Shown here: positions 8,668 through 17,626 of the stretch, one piece after another | How positions within the stretch are numbered: the first letter of the stretch is position 1 | Layout of the letters: each line of letters starts with the position of its first letter | DNA from: Blastopirellula retiformator | GTDB lineage: Bacteria > Planctomycetota > Planctomycetia > Pirellulales > Pirellulaceae | Direction: 5' to 3' | Assembly: GCF_007859755.1 (NCBI RefSeq) | Contig: NZ_SJPF01000004.1 | Location: 966,506-1,030,505 of the forward strand | DNA: 64,000 bases | Made by a program: the position numbers and the translations under genes | Notes under the pieces: generated by a model | Told to the model about the DNA's origin: nothing | The model's input: only the letters and a program-made list of their open reading frames with translations | The model's database searches: none

Positions 8668-10314
8668 ATGCAACGACGAGAACTGTTAAAAAAAGCTGCG
8701 GCCGCCCTTGCCGCTACCGCGCTCCCTTGGACATCGCTGTTGGACGCCGCCGCCCATGCGGGACTCAAGCCGCTTGGCAAGCCGCAAGCGTTCAGCTTTG
8801 ACGCCTTGAAGAAGCAAGCCCGCCAGTTGGCGAGCCAAGAATATGTCGCCCCCCGCGATACACTGCCCGAGCCGATCGCCAAGCTCGATTGGGACCAGTG
8901 GCAGTCGATCCGCTTTGATGACGAGCAATCGTTGTGGCGAGAAGACGACCTAGCGTTCCAGGCCCGCTTCTTTCATCTCGGCTTCACGATCAAGACGCCG
9001 GTCCGCATGTTTGAAGTGAAGGACGGTCAAGCGCAAGAGTTGGCTTACGACGCCGAGATGTTCGACTACGACAAGAGCGGCGTCAGTCCCGAAACGCTGC
9101 CGCCCGATCTTGGCTTTGCCGGCTTCCGCTTGAATTTTGAGAGCGACTGGATGCGCGACGTCGCGGCGTTCCAAGGCGCCAGTTACTTTCGCGCCGTCGG
9201 CGGCGACAAGCAGTATGGTCAATCGGCCCGCGGTCTGGCGATCGACTGCGGCATGGGATACCCAGAAGAGTTCCCCAACTTCATCGCCTACTATCTTGAG
9301 CAGCCGGCCGAGGGCTCAAAGACCGTGACGGTTTACGGCTTACTGGATTCTCCCAGCGTCAGCGGCGCCTATCGTTTCTTGATGACGCCGGGCGAATCGT
9401 TTGTGATGGACATCGACGCAGCGCTTTACCCGCGTAAAGAGATCGCGCGGCTCGGGATCGCGCCGCTGACCAGCATGTACCAGTATGGCGAAAACGATCA
9501 GCGGATGGCGAACGATTGGCGTCCCGAGATTCATGACACCGACGGACTGCAAATGTGGACCGGCCGCGGCGAATGGATCTGGCGGCCGTTGGTCAATCCA
9601 GAAGGGGTGCGAATCAATTCGTTCATGGACGACAACCCGCGCGGCTTTGGTTTGCTGCAGCGCGATCATGACTTTGACCACTATCAAGATGACGGCGTCT
9701 TCTACGACCTGCGGCCCAGCGTCTGGGTCGAACCGAAACTGGGCGCCGATGGCAAAGGCTGGGGGAAAGGCTCCGTGATGCTGGTCGAGATTCCGACCGT
9801 CGACGAAACGTTTGATAACATCGTCGCCTTCTGGAACCCGACCGAGAAACCGCAGCCCGGCCAAGAGGTCGAATTTGGTTACAAGTTGACCTGGGGCGCG
9901 ACGACGCCGGCGAAGCCGACCGGCGCGATCGTCCGGGCGACCCGAACTGGCATTGGCGGCGTAGTCGGACAACCGCGGAAGTATTTCTCGTGGCGGTTTG
10001 CGATCGACTTCGCCCGCGGCACGCTCGATAAGTTGCCCAAAGACGCCAAGGTCGAACCGGTGATCGAAGCGTCGCGCGGCAAGGTTGAGATCACCTCGGC
10101 GCGACCGCTGTTCGACCTGAACGGCGACGGCGTCAGCGGCTATCGAGCGATGTTCGATCTGAAGCCGACCGACACCAGTCTCGAGCCGATCAACATCCGG
10201 CTTTATCTCCAGAGCGAAGATCACACGCTAAGCGAGACCTGGCTCTATCAATGGACCCCGCCCAGCAACTTGAAAGAGCTGGCGCCCGAGTTGTGGGACG
10301 AAGCGAAGACGTAA
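8668..10314 (+). CDS. opgD: Periplasmic glucan biosynthesis protein, OpgD/MdoG family (Tat-exported)
   Basis: 548 residues, close to OpgD (about 550). It starts with a twin-arginine-type signal (RRELLKKAAAALAATALPW), as in OpgD rather than Sec-exported OpgG. The body carries family segments such as FSFDALKKQARQLA, DWDQWQSIRF, LGFAGFRLNF (about 148-157), a GLAIDCGMGYPEEFPNF stretch (about 189-205), and FMDDNPRGFGLLQRDHDFDHY (around 325). These proteins shape the backbone of osmoregulated periplasmic glucans. No OpgH-type glucan synthase gene is visible in this window. The family is firm; the D versus G assignment rests on the Tat signal and length. Confidence 0.85.
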   Translation: MQRRELLKKAAAALAATALPWTSLLDAAAHAGLKPLGKPQAFSFDALKKQARQLASQEYVAPRDTLPEPIAKLDWDQWQSIRFDDEQSLWREDDLAFQARFFHLGFTIKTPVRMFEVKDGQAQELAYDAEMFDYDKSGVSPETLPPDLGFAGFRLNFESDWMRDVAAFQGASYFRAVGGDKQYGQSARGLAIDCGMGYPEEFPNFIAYYLEQPAEGSKTVTVYGLLDSPSVSGAYRFLMTPGESFVMDIDAALYPRKEIARLGIAPLTSMYQYGENDQRMANDWRPEIHDTDGLQMWTGRGEWIWRPLVNPEGVRINSFMDDNPRGFGLLQRDHDFDHYQDDGVFYDLRPSVWVEPKLGADGKGWGKGSVMLVEIPTVDETFDNIVAFWNPTEKPQPGQEVEFGYKLTWGATTPAKPTGAIVRATRTGIGGVVGQPRKYFSWRFAIDFARGTLDKLPKDAKVEPVIEASRGKVEITSARPLFDLNGDGVSGYRAMFDLKPTDTSLEPINIRLYLQSEDHTLSETWLYQWTPPSNLKELAPELWDEAKT

Positions 10315-10343
10315 CGCGGGCAATGCGCTGCGGACGGATCGAT

Positions 10344-10527
10344 GGTTAGCCCAGGTAGATCTTGCTACCTGGGCGGCGCAGCCGCAAGAGGCATCAAGCC
10401 TTGGTATGCAGCAAATAGGCGGGGCGCACGCTCAAACGGTACACGCGCGGCCGATAGAATTCCGACCTCGGACTGACGCCTCTTGCCGAAGATGTCGGCC
10501 GCGGTAGCGGAGCTACCGCGGCTAACC
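10344..10527. repeat. Element C, full copy (184 bp)
   Basis: Bounded by GGTTAGCC (10344-10351) and GGCTAACC (10520-10527). The left hairpin is CCCAGGTAG / CTACCTGGG, the right hairpin is CCGCGGTAGC / GCTACCGCGG, and an inner inverted pair AAGAGGCATC / GACGCCTCTT joins them. It lies between the convergent opgD-like and kinase genes and may act as a bidirectional terminator. A second copy of exactly the same length is at 58900-59083. Confidence 0.75.
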
Positions 10528-10545
10528 TAAAGGGATCGCCCTGCC

Positions 10546-11730
10546 CTACTCCGTTTCCGGTTCTTGTAGCTCTTCGTCCAGGCTGCGGAGTTCTTCGACC
10601 CAGAGACGGATTTCGTTTTCGTATTCGCTCGCCAGGTCTCCTTTGACCAATTGGCGATGGAACATGGCGGCGCCTCCCTTGCGATGTTCGGCATCTTCGG
10701 CCGTCGGGAAGCGGCGCATGGGGTCGGGGGCGATCAGCCCGCGGCAGAAGGTCATCAGCAGTTCGTTACACGCGATCTCTTCCGGCAGAATGTCGGTCAG
10801 TCGCTGGGCGAGAAATCGCTTCGCTTCCAGCAGGTCGCGATAGTTGTTCAGCCCGGCGAAGAGCGATCGCCCGGCCAGCATTTCGATCAGCACGTAGCCG
10901 AGGCTGGCCAAGTCGCTGCGCGGCGAGGCTTCGTTTCCTTCCAGCACTTCCGGCGCGGCGTACGACGGCGTGCAGGTCCGTTCTTTCGGCGGCGCGTCAA
11001 TCATAAAGGCCGAGCCGATGTCGATCAGCTTGGCGGTACCGGTTCGCTTGAGCATCAAGTTCGACGGTTTGACGTCGCCATGGACGATCCCTTCGCGATG
11101 CAGCGCGGCGAGTGCGGCCAGGCAATCGCGTACGATCGCGACGGCGACGCCCGGCTTGAACCGCGGTTGTTCGGGCCCCTTCGAGACGATCACCTGGTTG
11201 ATGTAATCCCACCGCTTTTGCGAAACGCGGTCGCGGATTCGTTCGACCATGCCGGGGGTGAGCAGCTCTTGCAAGTCGTAGCCGTCGACCCATTCCATCA
11301 CCATCACGCGGATGCGGCGGCGATCGAGGAAGTTGTGGACTTCCAGCAGGTTATGCTGCTGAATCTGGGCGACCCGCGATGCGATCTGCGCGATGCGGTT
11401 CATCGCGATCTCGTAGGTGTGGATCCCCTCGTAACGTTCGGGCGAGAAGACCTTCACGGCGAGCGGAATCGTGAAGTCGTCCGCCCCGCGTCGTTCGGTC
11501 AAAAAGACCATTCCCTGACCGCCGCAGCCCAGTAGGCGGCGCAGTTTGTAATGTTCGGTCCAGCTCGAGCGTTTGGCGTGAACCAGTTCGTCATAGCGAC
11601 GAAGCAGGTCCTCGGGACACTTGAACGTCTTCCCCTCGCTGAAGGTCAGCGTCGGGTGCAGGTCATGGCGTGTCGTGGTGAGCATCGGCTGCGCCTTGTC
11701 GTCACCGAATGGGGAATCGATGTCTACCAT
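10546..11730 (-). CDS. Ser/Thr protein kinase (variant motifs)
   Basis: 394 residues of cytoplasmic Hanks-type kinase without a transmembrane segment. Visible: glycine loop LGCGGQGMVFL (67-77), AVKVF with Lys 93, catalytic loop HGDVKPSNLM (217-226), metal-binding DIG (237-239) in place of DFG, and a YAAPEVLEG activation-loop end (about 259). HRD is changed to HGD, but the catalytic Asp and Lys remain, so activity is likely. The C-terminal 80 residues are helical and acidic. The N-terminal 60 residues precede the kinase fold and are unassigned. Single gene; substrate unknown. It is a possible input for FHA-domain regulators such as that at 2457. Confidence 0.88.
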   Translation of the reverse strand: MVDIDSPFGDDKAQPMLTTTRHDLHPTLTFSEGKTFKCPEDLLRRYDELVHAKRSSWTEHYKLRRLLGCGGQGMVFLTERRGADDFTIPLAVKVFSPERYEGIHTYEIAMNRIAQIASRVAQIQQHNLLEVHNFLDRRRIRVMVMEWVDGYDLQELLTPGMVERIRDRVSQKRWDYINQVIVSKGPEQPRFKPGVAVAIVRDCLAALAALHREGIVHGDVKPSNLMLKRTGTAKLIDIGSAFMIDAPPKERTCTPSYAAPEVLEGNEASPRSDLASLGYVLIEMLAGRSLFAGLNNYRDLLEAKRFLAQRLTDILPEEIACNELLMTFCRGLIAPDPMRRFPTAEDAEHRKGGAAMFHRQLVKGDLASEYENEIRLWVEELRSLDEELQEPETE

Positions 11731-11839
11731 TACTCGGACCGAATCATCTTAAGAAGCATGATGGAAAAGCGTCTAGATGAATTTCCCGCGACTGGGTGGG
11801 GCGCCAGGTTGCAGGAATCATCCCTCGTCATGGGGCAAT

Positions 11840-12811
11840 TCATTGGGGAGCGGGCCGAAGCGGAAATCCAAGTCGCTTGTCGACGACGTTGATCAGCGGT
11901 TCTCCGGCGCGAAACCGCCGGAGGTTTTCGCAAAACAAATCGGTCACGTCGTCGTTCCGCGTGCGGCCTTGAGCGCCGACATGGGGCGTAATAATTACGT
12001 TCTCAAAATCCCAGAGCGGACTCTCGGGGGGTAAGGGCTCGAGCTCTGCGACATCGACCCCTGCCGCCGACAAATGGTTCGTCTCGAGGGCGTGGATAAG
12101 TGCTGACTCGCGAACGACTTGCCCGCGGGCCACATTAATAAAGATAGCGCCCGTTTTCATCGCTGCAAATTGATCGGTATCAAATAGATAGCGAGTATCT
12201 GCGTTAAGGGGTAATGCGAGGATTACAACGTCTGATTCGGCCAACAGGTCATTTAGACGGTCAGCCGGCCAGAGCTGTTCGACGCAATCAGGCTTGTCGT
12301 ACGGGCAAAGGTCGGTCGCCAGGATGCGAACTTGAAACGGGGCCAGGATCTCGGCCAACCGGCGGCCATTACCTCCAAGCCCGACAATCCCTACCGTCTT
12401 TCCATGCAGATCCCCCGTCGGACGGCGGATGTATTCCTTCTTGACCTGCGCCCGGAAGAAGGTAGGGAGCGAACGAACAACGCCCAACAGCAGCGCCATC
12501 GTTTGCTCGGCCACCTGGTTGGCGAACAGCCCCGAGGCGCTGGTGACCGGAATGTCCGAAGCGATCACCTCCGGCACTAGGCAATGATCCATGCCGGCGG
12601 CCGACGATTGAATCCACTTCAGTCGACCCGCGTCGACGGTCTCGGCCCAGGGGACCGGAACCTTGGCGTGACCGCAATAGATGTCGGCGGTTGGCAGCGC
12701 TGCGGCGATCCCTTCCTGACCGGCGTCGATGACGTTGAAGTCATTGCCAGCAGCGGCCCGAATCTGCTCCACATGGGCGGGGACGGTTTGATAACAAAGA
12801 ACGATGTTCAT
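11840..12811 (-). CDS. D-2-hydroxyacid dehydrogenase (NAD-dependent)
   Basis: 323 residues with the formate/glycerate dehydrogenase fold. The Rossmann motif VGLGGNGRRLAEIL (about 143-156) binds NAD. Later come VILALPLNADT, the Arg in FINVARGQVV (about 226-235) that binds the carboxylate, a Glu in AELEPLPPESPLW, and the catalytic His in VIITPHVGA (about 285). It reduces 2-ketoacids to D-2-hydroxyacids or the reverse. The gene is single and divergent from the MATE gene. The specific substrate cannot be read from sequence. Confidence 0.87.
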   Translation of the reverse strand: MNIVLCYQTVPAHVEQIRAAAGNDFNVIDAGQEGIAAALPTADIYCGHAKVPVPWAETVDAGRLKWIQSSAAGMDHCLVPEVIASDIPVTSASGLFANQVAEQTMALLLGVVRSLPTFFRAQVKKEYIRRPTGDLHGKTVGIVGLGGNGRRLAEILAPFQVRILATDLCPYDKPDCVEQLWPADRLNDLLAESDVVILALPLNADTRYLFDTDQFAAMKTGAIFINVARGQVVRESALIHALETNHLSAAGVDVAELEPLPPESPLWDFENVIITPHVGAQGRTRNDDVTDLFCENLRRFRAGEPLINVVDKRLGFPLRPAPQ

Positions 12812-12983
12812 AGTCGATTTCTTAGAAACTTCTTCGTAATTTTTCTATCGTACCCGCCGCCGCCCATCGGCGTGAGACCGGTTTATCGAGGCTTCGGATA
12901 TAATTCGTGGGATTGGCGAACCTATCGGCGACCGCGATGTCCTGGGGGAACCGATTCGCACCAATCCCTCACTAGAAGCTTCG

Positions 12984-14381
12984 ATGGACGCTACGCCCCA
13001 ACTGCTTTCGGAAAACGCCTCTTGGTGGCGCAGACGCTGTGGACTTCGGGAGGTCTTGATCGTCGCATTGCCGCTGGTGATCTCGACCGCTTCCTGGTCC
13101 TTATCGAACTTCGTCGATCGGATGTTCCTCTTCTGGCACTCCCAAGAAGCGATGGCGGCGTCGCTGCCTGCAGGCATGCTGCACTTCTCGCTCCTTTGCT
13201 TTCCGATCGGCGTGGCGTCGTATGTTAATACCTTCGTATCGCAATACAATGGCGCGGGCGAAAAGGAGCGGATTGGGCCGATTGTCGTGCAAGGAATCTT
13301 GTGGGGCTGCGTCATCGCTCCCTTCTTCTTTTTAGCCGCAATCCCGGCCAACTACGCCTTTCAGATCAGTACCGTCGATCCCGAAGTGGCCCGGCTCGAG
13401 CAGGTTTATTTCTGGGTGTTGGCGTATGGCGGCGGAGCGTCGATTGTCGCCAATGCGATGTCGGCGTTTTATTCGGGCCGGCAGCACAACGGCATTGTCA
13501 TGGCGGTTGACAGCAGTTCGTGCCTGGTAAACATGGTGCTCGACTACTTTTTCATCTTCGGGTACGTCTCGTTTGTGCCGGATGGGATTGCTGGCGCCGC
13601 GTGGGCGACCGTGCTGAGCCAGTGGTACAAGGTCGCCTTATACGGCGGTTTGATCTTGATGCCGCGCAATTGGCACGAGTATGGCTTTGGCCTGGCCCGG
13701 CTCTGGGACAGGGAGGTGATGAAGCGGCTGATGCGCTTCGGTTCGGCCAGCGGCGTGCAGCTCTCGCTAGAAGTCTCGGCCCTCACCTTTTTTCTGTTGA
13801 TGATGGGACGCTTGGGGTCGGAAGCGATGACCGCGACCAACCTGGCGTTTTCGATCAATGGTTTTGCGTTCGTGCCGCTGGTCGGGTTGGGGATCGCGGT
13901 CTCGACTTTGGTGGGACGCGAGATCGGCGCCGGGCAGCCGAACGTCGCCAGCGACGCTACCTGGTCGGGGTTCGTCATCGCGCTCGTCTACAGCGGCGTG
14001 ATGTGCGTCATCTACTGGACGCTACCCGAGCTGTTTCTGGCGTTTCATCAGTCGAGCGATGCGGAAGGTGTCCTGGCGACGACGACCATTTTATTGCGAT
14101 TTGTGGCGTTTTTCTGTTTGCTCGATGCGACCAACGTTGTCTTCGTCAGCGCACTGAAGGGCGCCGGCGACGTAAAGTTCGTGATGATTGCAACTTGCGT
14201 AATTTCGGTGCTCCCCGTGGGAGTGGGCGCGGCGGTGCTGCTGTCGGGAGGCGGGATTTACGCCTGCTGGGTGGTTCTGACACTGTGGGTGTTTGCGATG
14301 GGCGCGACCCATTTCGTCCGGTTCTTATACGGCCGCTGGCGAAGCATGAAGGTGATCGAGCCGGAGTTGATATCAGCGTAA
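12984..14381 (+). CDS. MATE-family efflux transporter
   Basis: 465 residues, all membrane: about twelve hydrophobic helices in two homologous halves, with the characteristic SNFVDRMFLFWHS near the first helix and GAAWATVLSQW in the first half. The second half has VSTLVGREIGAGQ, the usual MATE signature after helix 8. It would exchange cations (H+ or Na+) for organic cations or drugs in the inner membrane. It is not beside a regulator, and its substrate is unknown. Confidence 0.9.
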   Translation: MDATPQLLSENASWWRRRCGLREVLIVALPLVISTASWSLSNFVDRMFLFWHSQEAMAASLPAGMLHFSLLCFPIGVASYVNTFVSQYNGAGEKERIGPIVVQGILWGCVIAPFFFLAAIPANYAFQISTVDPEVARLEQVYFWVLAYGGGASIVANAMSAFYSGRQHNGIVMAVDSSSCLVNMVLDYFFIFGYVSFVPDGIAGAAWATVLSQWYKVALYGGLILMPRNWHEYGFGLARLWDREVMKRLMRFGSASGVQLSLEVSALTFFLLMMGRLGSEAMTATNLAFSINGFAFVPLVGLGIAVSTLVGREIGAGQPNVASDATWSGFVIALVYSGVMCVIYWTLPELFLAFHQSSDAEGVLATTTILLRFVAFFCLLDATNVVFVSALKGAGDVKFVMIATCVISVLPVGVGAAVLLSGGGIYACWVVLTLWVFAMGATHFVRFLYGRWRSMKVIEPELISA

Positions 14382-14781
14382 GTTGTAACTTTGTATTGGT
14401 TTGCGCGTATTCTTGGGGTGCGTTTCAACGCGCCAGACGGAAATCGGCCTCGACCCAGACGCGACAGGATCCACCCTCCCCAGCCAGAATTTTCGGTTAA
14501 TGCCAGGCCAGTTGCTACGGTTCTCAGAGAGTACGAGTTTCGGTTCGCTCTGCGCTCGAAATGGTGAAATAGGCGCAATTAGACGCGTGTTCTTGGCGAA
14601 ATGTCCTCTTCTGGTCATAATGAGTAGCTATCGCATTGTCCTAGATTCTGGGCGACCGCTCACGATGCACCTCTAGTGTGGCGCCGCAGGCAAATCGCGA
14701 CATTCCTCCATCTAGCCCATCCCGCCTACTACGCCTCCCAGGGGAGTCAGAGCAATAACTACGTCAAAGACCCAAATTGGC
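14382..14781. other. Intergenic region, 400 bp
   Basis: No gene or RNA recognised. Short open frames here lack a ribosome binding site and family signs. It holds a promoter-like site at 14593-14621. Confidence 0.45.
14593..14621 (+). promoter_or_regulatory. Possible sigma70-type promoter for the DoxX/oxidoreductase pair
   Basis: -35 TTGGCG, 17-bp spacer, -10 CATAAT (5 of 6), about 160 nt upstream of the DoxX-like gene. Confidence 0.4.
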
Positions 14782-15651
14782 ATGCTGACGATTGTCATTA
14801 TCGTCGCGCTTCGCTTGGTTATCGGTTGGCACTTCTTCATGGAAGGGTCGAAGAAGATCAAGTCAGGCGATTTTTCGTCGGCCGGATTTCTCCGCAATGC
14901 GAAGGGCCCCTTCGCCGACTACTTCCGCAACCTGAGTGACGACCCGCATGGGCACAAGCGGCTCGACCGCGATTCGGTGCTCGCGTGGTGGCACTACTAC
15001 GGTCAACAGGCGAGCAAGCAGTTCGGCCTGGATGCGGCGGGCGAAAAAAAGGTGAAAAATCTGTACAAGATTTACAGCCAGCGGCTCACTTCCTATATGA
15101 GCGATATCGCCGAAGACAAGGCGGAGTACTTCCTGGAAGTCGACCGTTTGACGAAGGCCCGTTCGCGAGCCGATAGCGATGACCTGCAATACGAGCTGGA
15201 TCGCTTGGATGAGAAAGACAAAGAACTGTTTGGGAAGCTGCAGAAGTGGACCAAGGACGTTAAGAAGTTGCAGGACGAATACGTCGAAGACCTAAATCGG
15301 CTCGGCCGCGCCGCTGGCGCAACGTCGACCTTTTCGGCGCCCGATCCGAACCAATCAACGATTGACGTCGTAGTGACTTATGTCGTGTTCGGTAGCGGCG
15401 TTCTGCTCATCCTCGGCTTGTTCACCCGGATTGCGGCTTTGGCCGCGGCCGGCTTCCTGCTGCAAGTGATGGCCGCTCAATTCCCCGGCTCCTACGGGGC
15501 CGAACCGGTCTATTATCAATCGGTGGAATTCACCTCCCTCCTACTGCTGGCGGCCATCGGCGCAGGTCGATTCGCCGGTCTCGATTTTATCCTCGGCGCG
15601 ATGTTCCGCCGGTGTTGCGCTCCGTCCACATCTCCAAATAAAGGGGAGTAA
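14782..15651 (+). CDS. DoxX-like membrane protein with a long soluble insertion
   Basis: 289 residues. A first membrane helix (VIIVALRLVIGWHFFMEG) matches the start of DoxX-family proteins. Residues about 25-190 are a charged, mostly helical region (YKIYSQRLTSYM, then a heptad-like stretch rich in D, E, K). Three more helices lie at the C-terminus (VVTYVVFGSGVLLILGLF and following). The DoxX fold normally has four closely spaced helices, so the roughly 160-residue insertion after helix 1 is unusual. Its stop is 2 nt before the Tat oxidoreductase gene, so the two are translated together. Function unknown. Confidence 0.72.
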   Translation: MLTIVIIVALRLVIGWHFFMEGSKKIKSGDFSSAGFLRNAKGPFADYFRNLSDDPHGHKRLDRDSVLAWWHYYGQQASKQFGLDAAGEKKVKNLYKIYSQRLTSYMSDIAEDKAEYFLEVDRLTKARSRADSDDLQYELDRLDEKDKELFGKLQKWTKDVKKLQDEYVEDLNRLGRAAGATSTFSAPDPNQSTIDVVVTYVVFGSGVLLILGLFTRIAALAAAGFLLQVMAAQFPGSYGAEPVYYQSVEFTSLLLLAAIGAGRFAGLDFILGAMFRRCCAPSTSPNKGE

Positions 15652-15653
15652 AT

Positions 15654-17429
15654 ATGAATTTGAAGCCTGACGCCAAAAAGGCGGGGAAAGAAAATTTCGC
15701 GGAAGCGGTCGGCGTGAATCGCCGTGACTTCCTGAAGGGCGTGATCGCCGCTGGCGCCGTTTCGGGCGGTGGTTTGGGCGCCATGTACTTCGGCTACAGC
15801 AAGGTCGAGAACCCGGTCCGCATCGGCGTGATCGGTACCGGCGACGAAGGAAGCGTGCTGATCGGCGCGCTGAATCCGGACTATGTCCAGGTCGTCGCGA
15901 TCTCCGACATTCGCCCCTACAACGTCCATCGCGCCTTCCATGGCGACCACTCCAGCGACGCGGCCTACTCGGCTCGCCGCGGTTTGATGAACGTCTACGG
16001 TTGGAAGACCGAAGAAGAAGCGCGTCAGCACGTGAAGGTCTACGAAGACTATCACGATCTGCTGGCTGACGACTCGATCGAAGGGGTCATCTGCGCCACG
16101 CCGCTGTTCATGCACCATCCGGTCGTGATGGACTCGCTGAACGCCGGCAAGCACGTGCTGACCGAAAAGCTGATGGCCCACAACATCGCGCAGTGCAAAG
16201 AGATGGGCCGCACCGCCAATGACGCCGGCCTACACCTGGCGACCGGTCACCAACGTCACTACAGCGTGCTGTACGACAACGCCGTCAACCTGCTGCAATG
16301 GGGCTTGCTTGGCGAAGTGCATCACATTCGCGCTCAGTGGCACCGCGGCAACCTGCCGGGTCGCGACAGCTGGTGCCAACCGCTGCCAGGCGGCGAATAC
16401 AACATCAAAGAGGGGAAAGTCGTCGACACGATCCTCAACCGGATGAACAGTTTCAAGAACGCCGCCGAGAAAGGCAAAGGGGGCGACCCGGCCGAGTTGG
16501 CCAAGAACTGGGCGATGTACGAACAGTACAAAGCCTGGAACGAAGACCGCAACGTTAACGCTCAGAACTACGGCTATAACGACTTCGAGCTGGCGGACGG
16601 TCGCAAGGTCTCGGCGATGGAAGAGCTGTGCCGTTGGCGGTTGTGGGATCGCACCGGCGGCGGTTTGATGGCCGAACTCGGCAGCCACCAGTTGGACGCC
16701 GCGTCGATCTTCATCAGCGCCCTGCGGAAGCAGAAGGATGGCAAGAAGGTTCACCCGCTGACGGTTCACGCCACCGGCGGTCGCCACACCTTCCCGTACG
16801 ACCGTGACGCGGACGATCACGTTTACTGCATGTTCGAGTTCCCCGGACCGGGCTACGACGCCGACGAAGTCGGCTACTACGACCCGTACCGCAACTACCC
16901 GGCCCCCAAGGAAGGCGTGCCGTCGTACCAGCAGGACCCCAACAAGAAGGTCGTCGTCACCTACTCTTCGATCAACGGCAACGGCTTCGGCGGTTACGGC
17001 GAAGTGGTGATGGGATCGAAGGGGACCTTGGTTCTGGAAACCGAAAAAGAGGTGATGCTGTACAAGAACGGCGCCGGCCCGACCTCCAACGTCAAAGTCG
17101 CCAAAGACAAAGATGGCGGCCCGACGATGGACACCCAGGCCAGCGGCGCTCCGACGCAGGCGGCCAACATCGCCAGCGCAGCCACTTCGGGCCCGGTCAG
17201 CCGCGGTTACACCGAAGAAATCGAGCACTGGGCTTACTGTATCCGCAATCCTGCTCCGGAAAACAAGCCGAAGTGCCATCCGGAAGTGGCGATGGGCGAT
17301 GCGGTGATCGCGCTGACCGCTCGCTTGGCGATCCAACGTTCGATCGCCGGCAAGGGTGGTTTCGTCCAGTTCAAGCCAGAATGGTTCGATCTGAACAGCG
17401 ACGCCACGCCGGAAGCTGATCTCGCCTAG
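15654..17429 (+). CDS. Tat-exported Gfo/Idh/MocA-family oxidoreductase
   Basis: 591 residues, longer than usual because of insertions. It has a Tat signal NRRDFLKGVIAAGAV followed by a hydrophobic stretch, then a Rossmann start IGVIGTGDEGSV (around residue 58). The cofactor motif appears as GKHVLTEKLMA (about 165), keeping the key Glu-Lys but with Leu for Pro. The later GGGLMAELGSHQLDA (about 337-351) fits the family. It probably oxidises or reduces a sugar or sugar acid outside the cytoplasm with a bound nicotinamide. A Shine-Dalgarno-like AAGGGGAG precedes ATG. A strong terminator follows at 17463. Confidence 0.86.
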   Translation: MNLKPDAKKAGKENFAEAVGVNRRDFLKGVIAAGAVSGGGLGAMYFGYSKVENPVRIGVIGTGDEGSVLIGALNPDYVQVVAISDIRPYNVHRAFHGDHSSDAAYSARRGLMNVYGWKTEEEARQHVKVYEDYHDLLADDSIEGVICATPLFMHHPVVMDSLNAGKHVLTEKLMAHNIAQCKEMGRTANDAGLHLATGHQRHYSVLYDNAVNLLQWGLLGEVHHIRAQWHRGNLPGRDSWCQPLPGGEYNIKEGKVVDTILNRMNSFKNAAEKGKGGDPAELAKNWAMYEQYKAWNEDRNVNAQNYGYNDFELADGRKVSAMEELCRWRLWDRTGGGLMAELGSHQLDAASIFISALRKQKDGKKVHPLTVHATGGRHTFPYDRDADDHVYCMFEFPGPGYDADEVGYYDPYRNYPAPKEGVPSYQQDPNKKVVVTYSSINGNGFGGYGEVVMGSKGTLVLETEKEVMLYKNGAGPTSNVKVAKDKDGGPTMDTQASGAPTQAANIASAATSGPVSRGYTEEIEHWAYCIRNPAPENKPKCHPEVAMGDAVIALTARLAIQRSIAGKGGFVQFKPEWFDLNSDATPEADLA

Positions 17430-17462
17430 TTGGCGGATCATTGCTGAAAATGTTGACTCATT

Positions 17463-17493
17463 GACCGCAGCTTAACCGCTGCGGTCATTTTTT
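17463..17493 (+). terminator. Rho-independent terminator
   Basis: Perfect 9-bp stem GACCGCAGC / GCTGCGGTC with a 6-nt loop, followed by A and seven T. It closes the DoxX/oxidoreductase unit. Confidence 0.85.
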
Positions 17494-17626
17494 TGCGCTC
17501 TGCCCCAGTTGTACGTTGCGTAAGTGCTATCAGAGGCTTAAATTGCGGTAACCATTCACCTTGGGCGACTGGCCAAAGATTGGTCGTCGTCTCCTACCTC
17601 TCGAATTCTCTTTATGGAGTTGCAAC

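Noticed and set aside
8374..8673. Small open frames with similar peptides at 5165-5371, 8374-8673, 43596-43848 and 60713-60928
   Set aside because: They arise from the repeat elements A and B, so the shared peptides reflect repeated DNA, not genes.
14401..14939. Small plus-strand open frames
   Set aside because: No ribosome binding site, no family similarity, and the last overlaps the DoxX gene in another frame.
16230..17441. A minus-strand open frame of 403 codons
   Set aside because: Antisense to the Tat oxidoreductase; no family signs.
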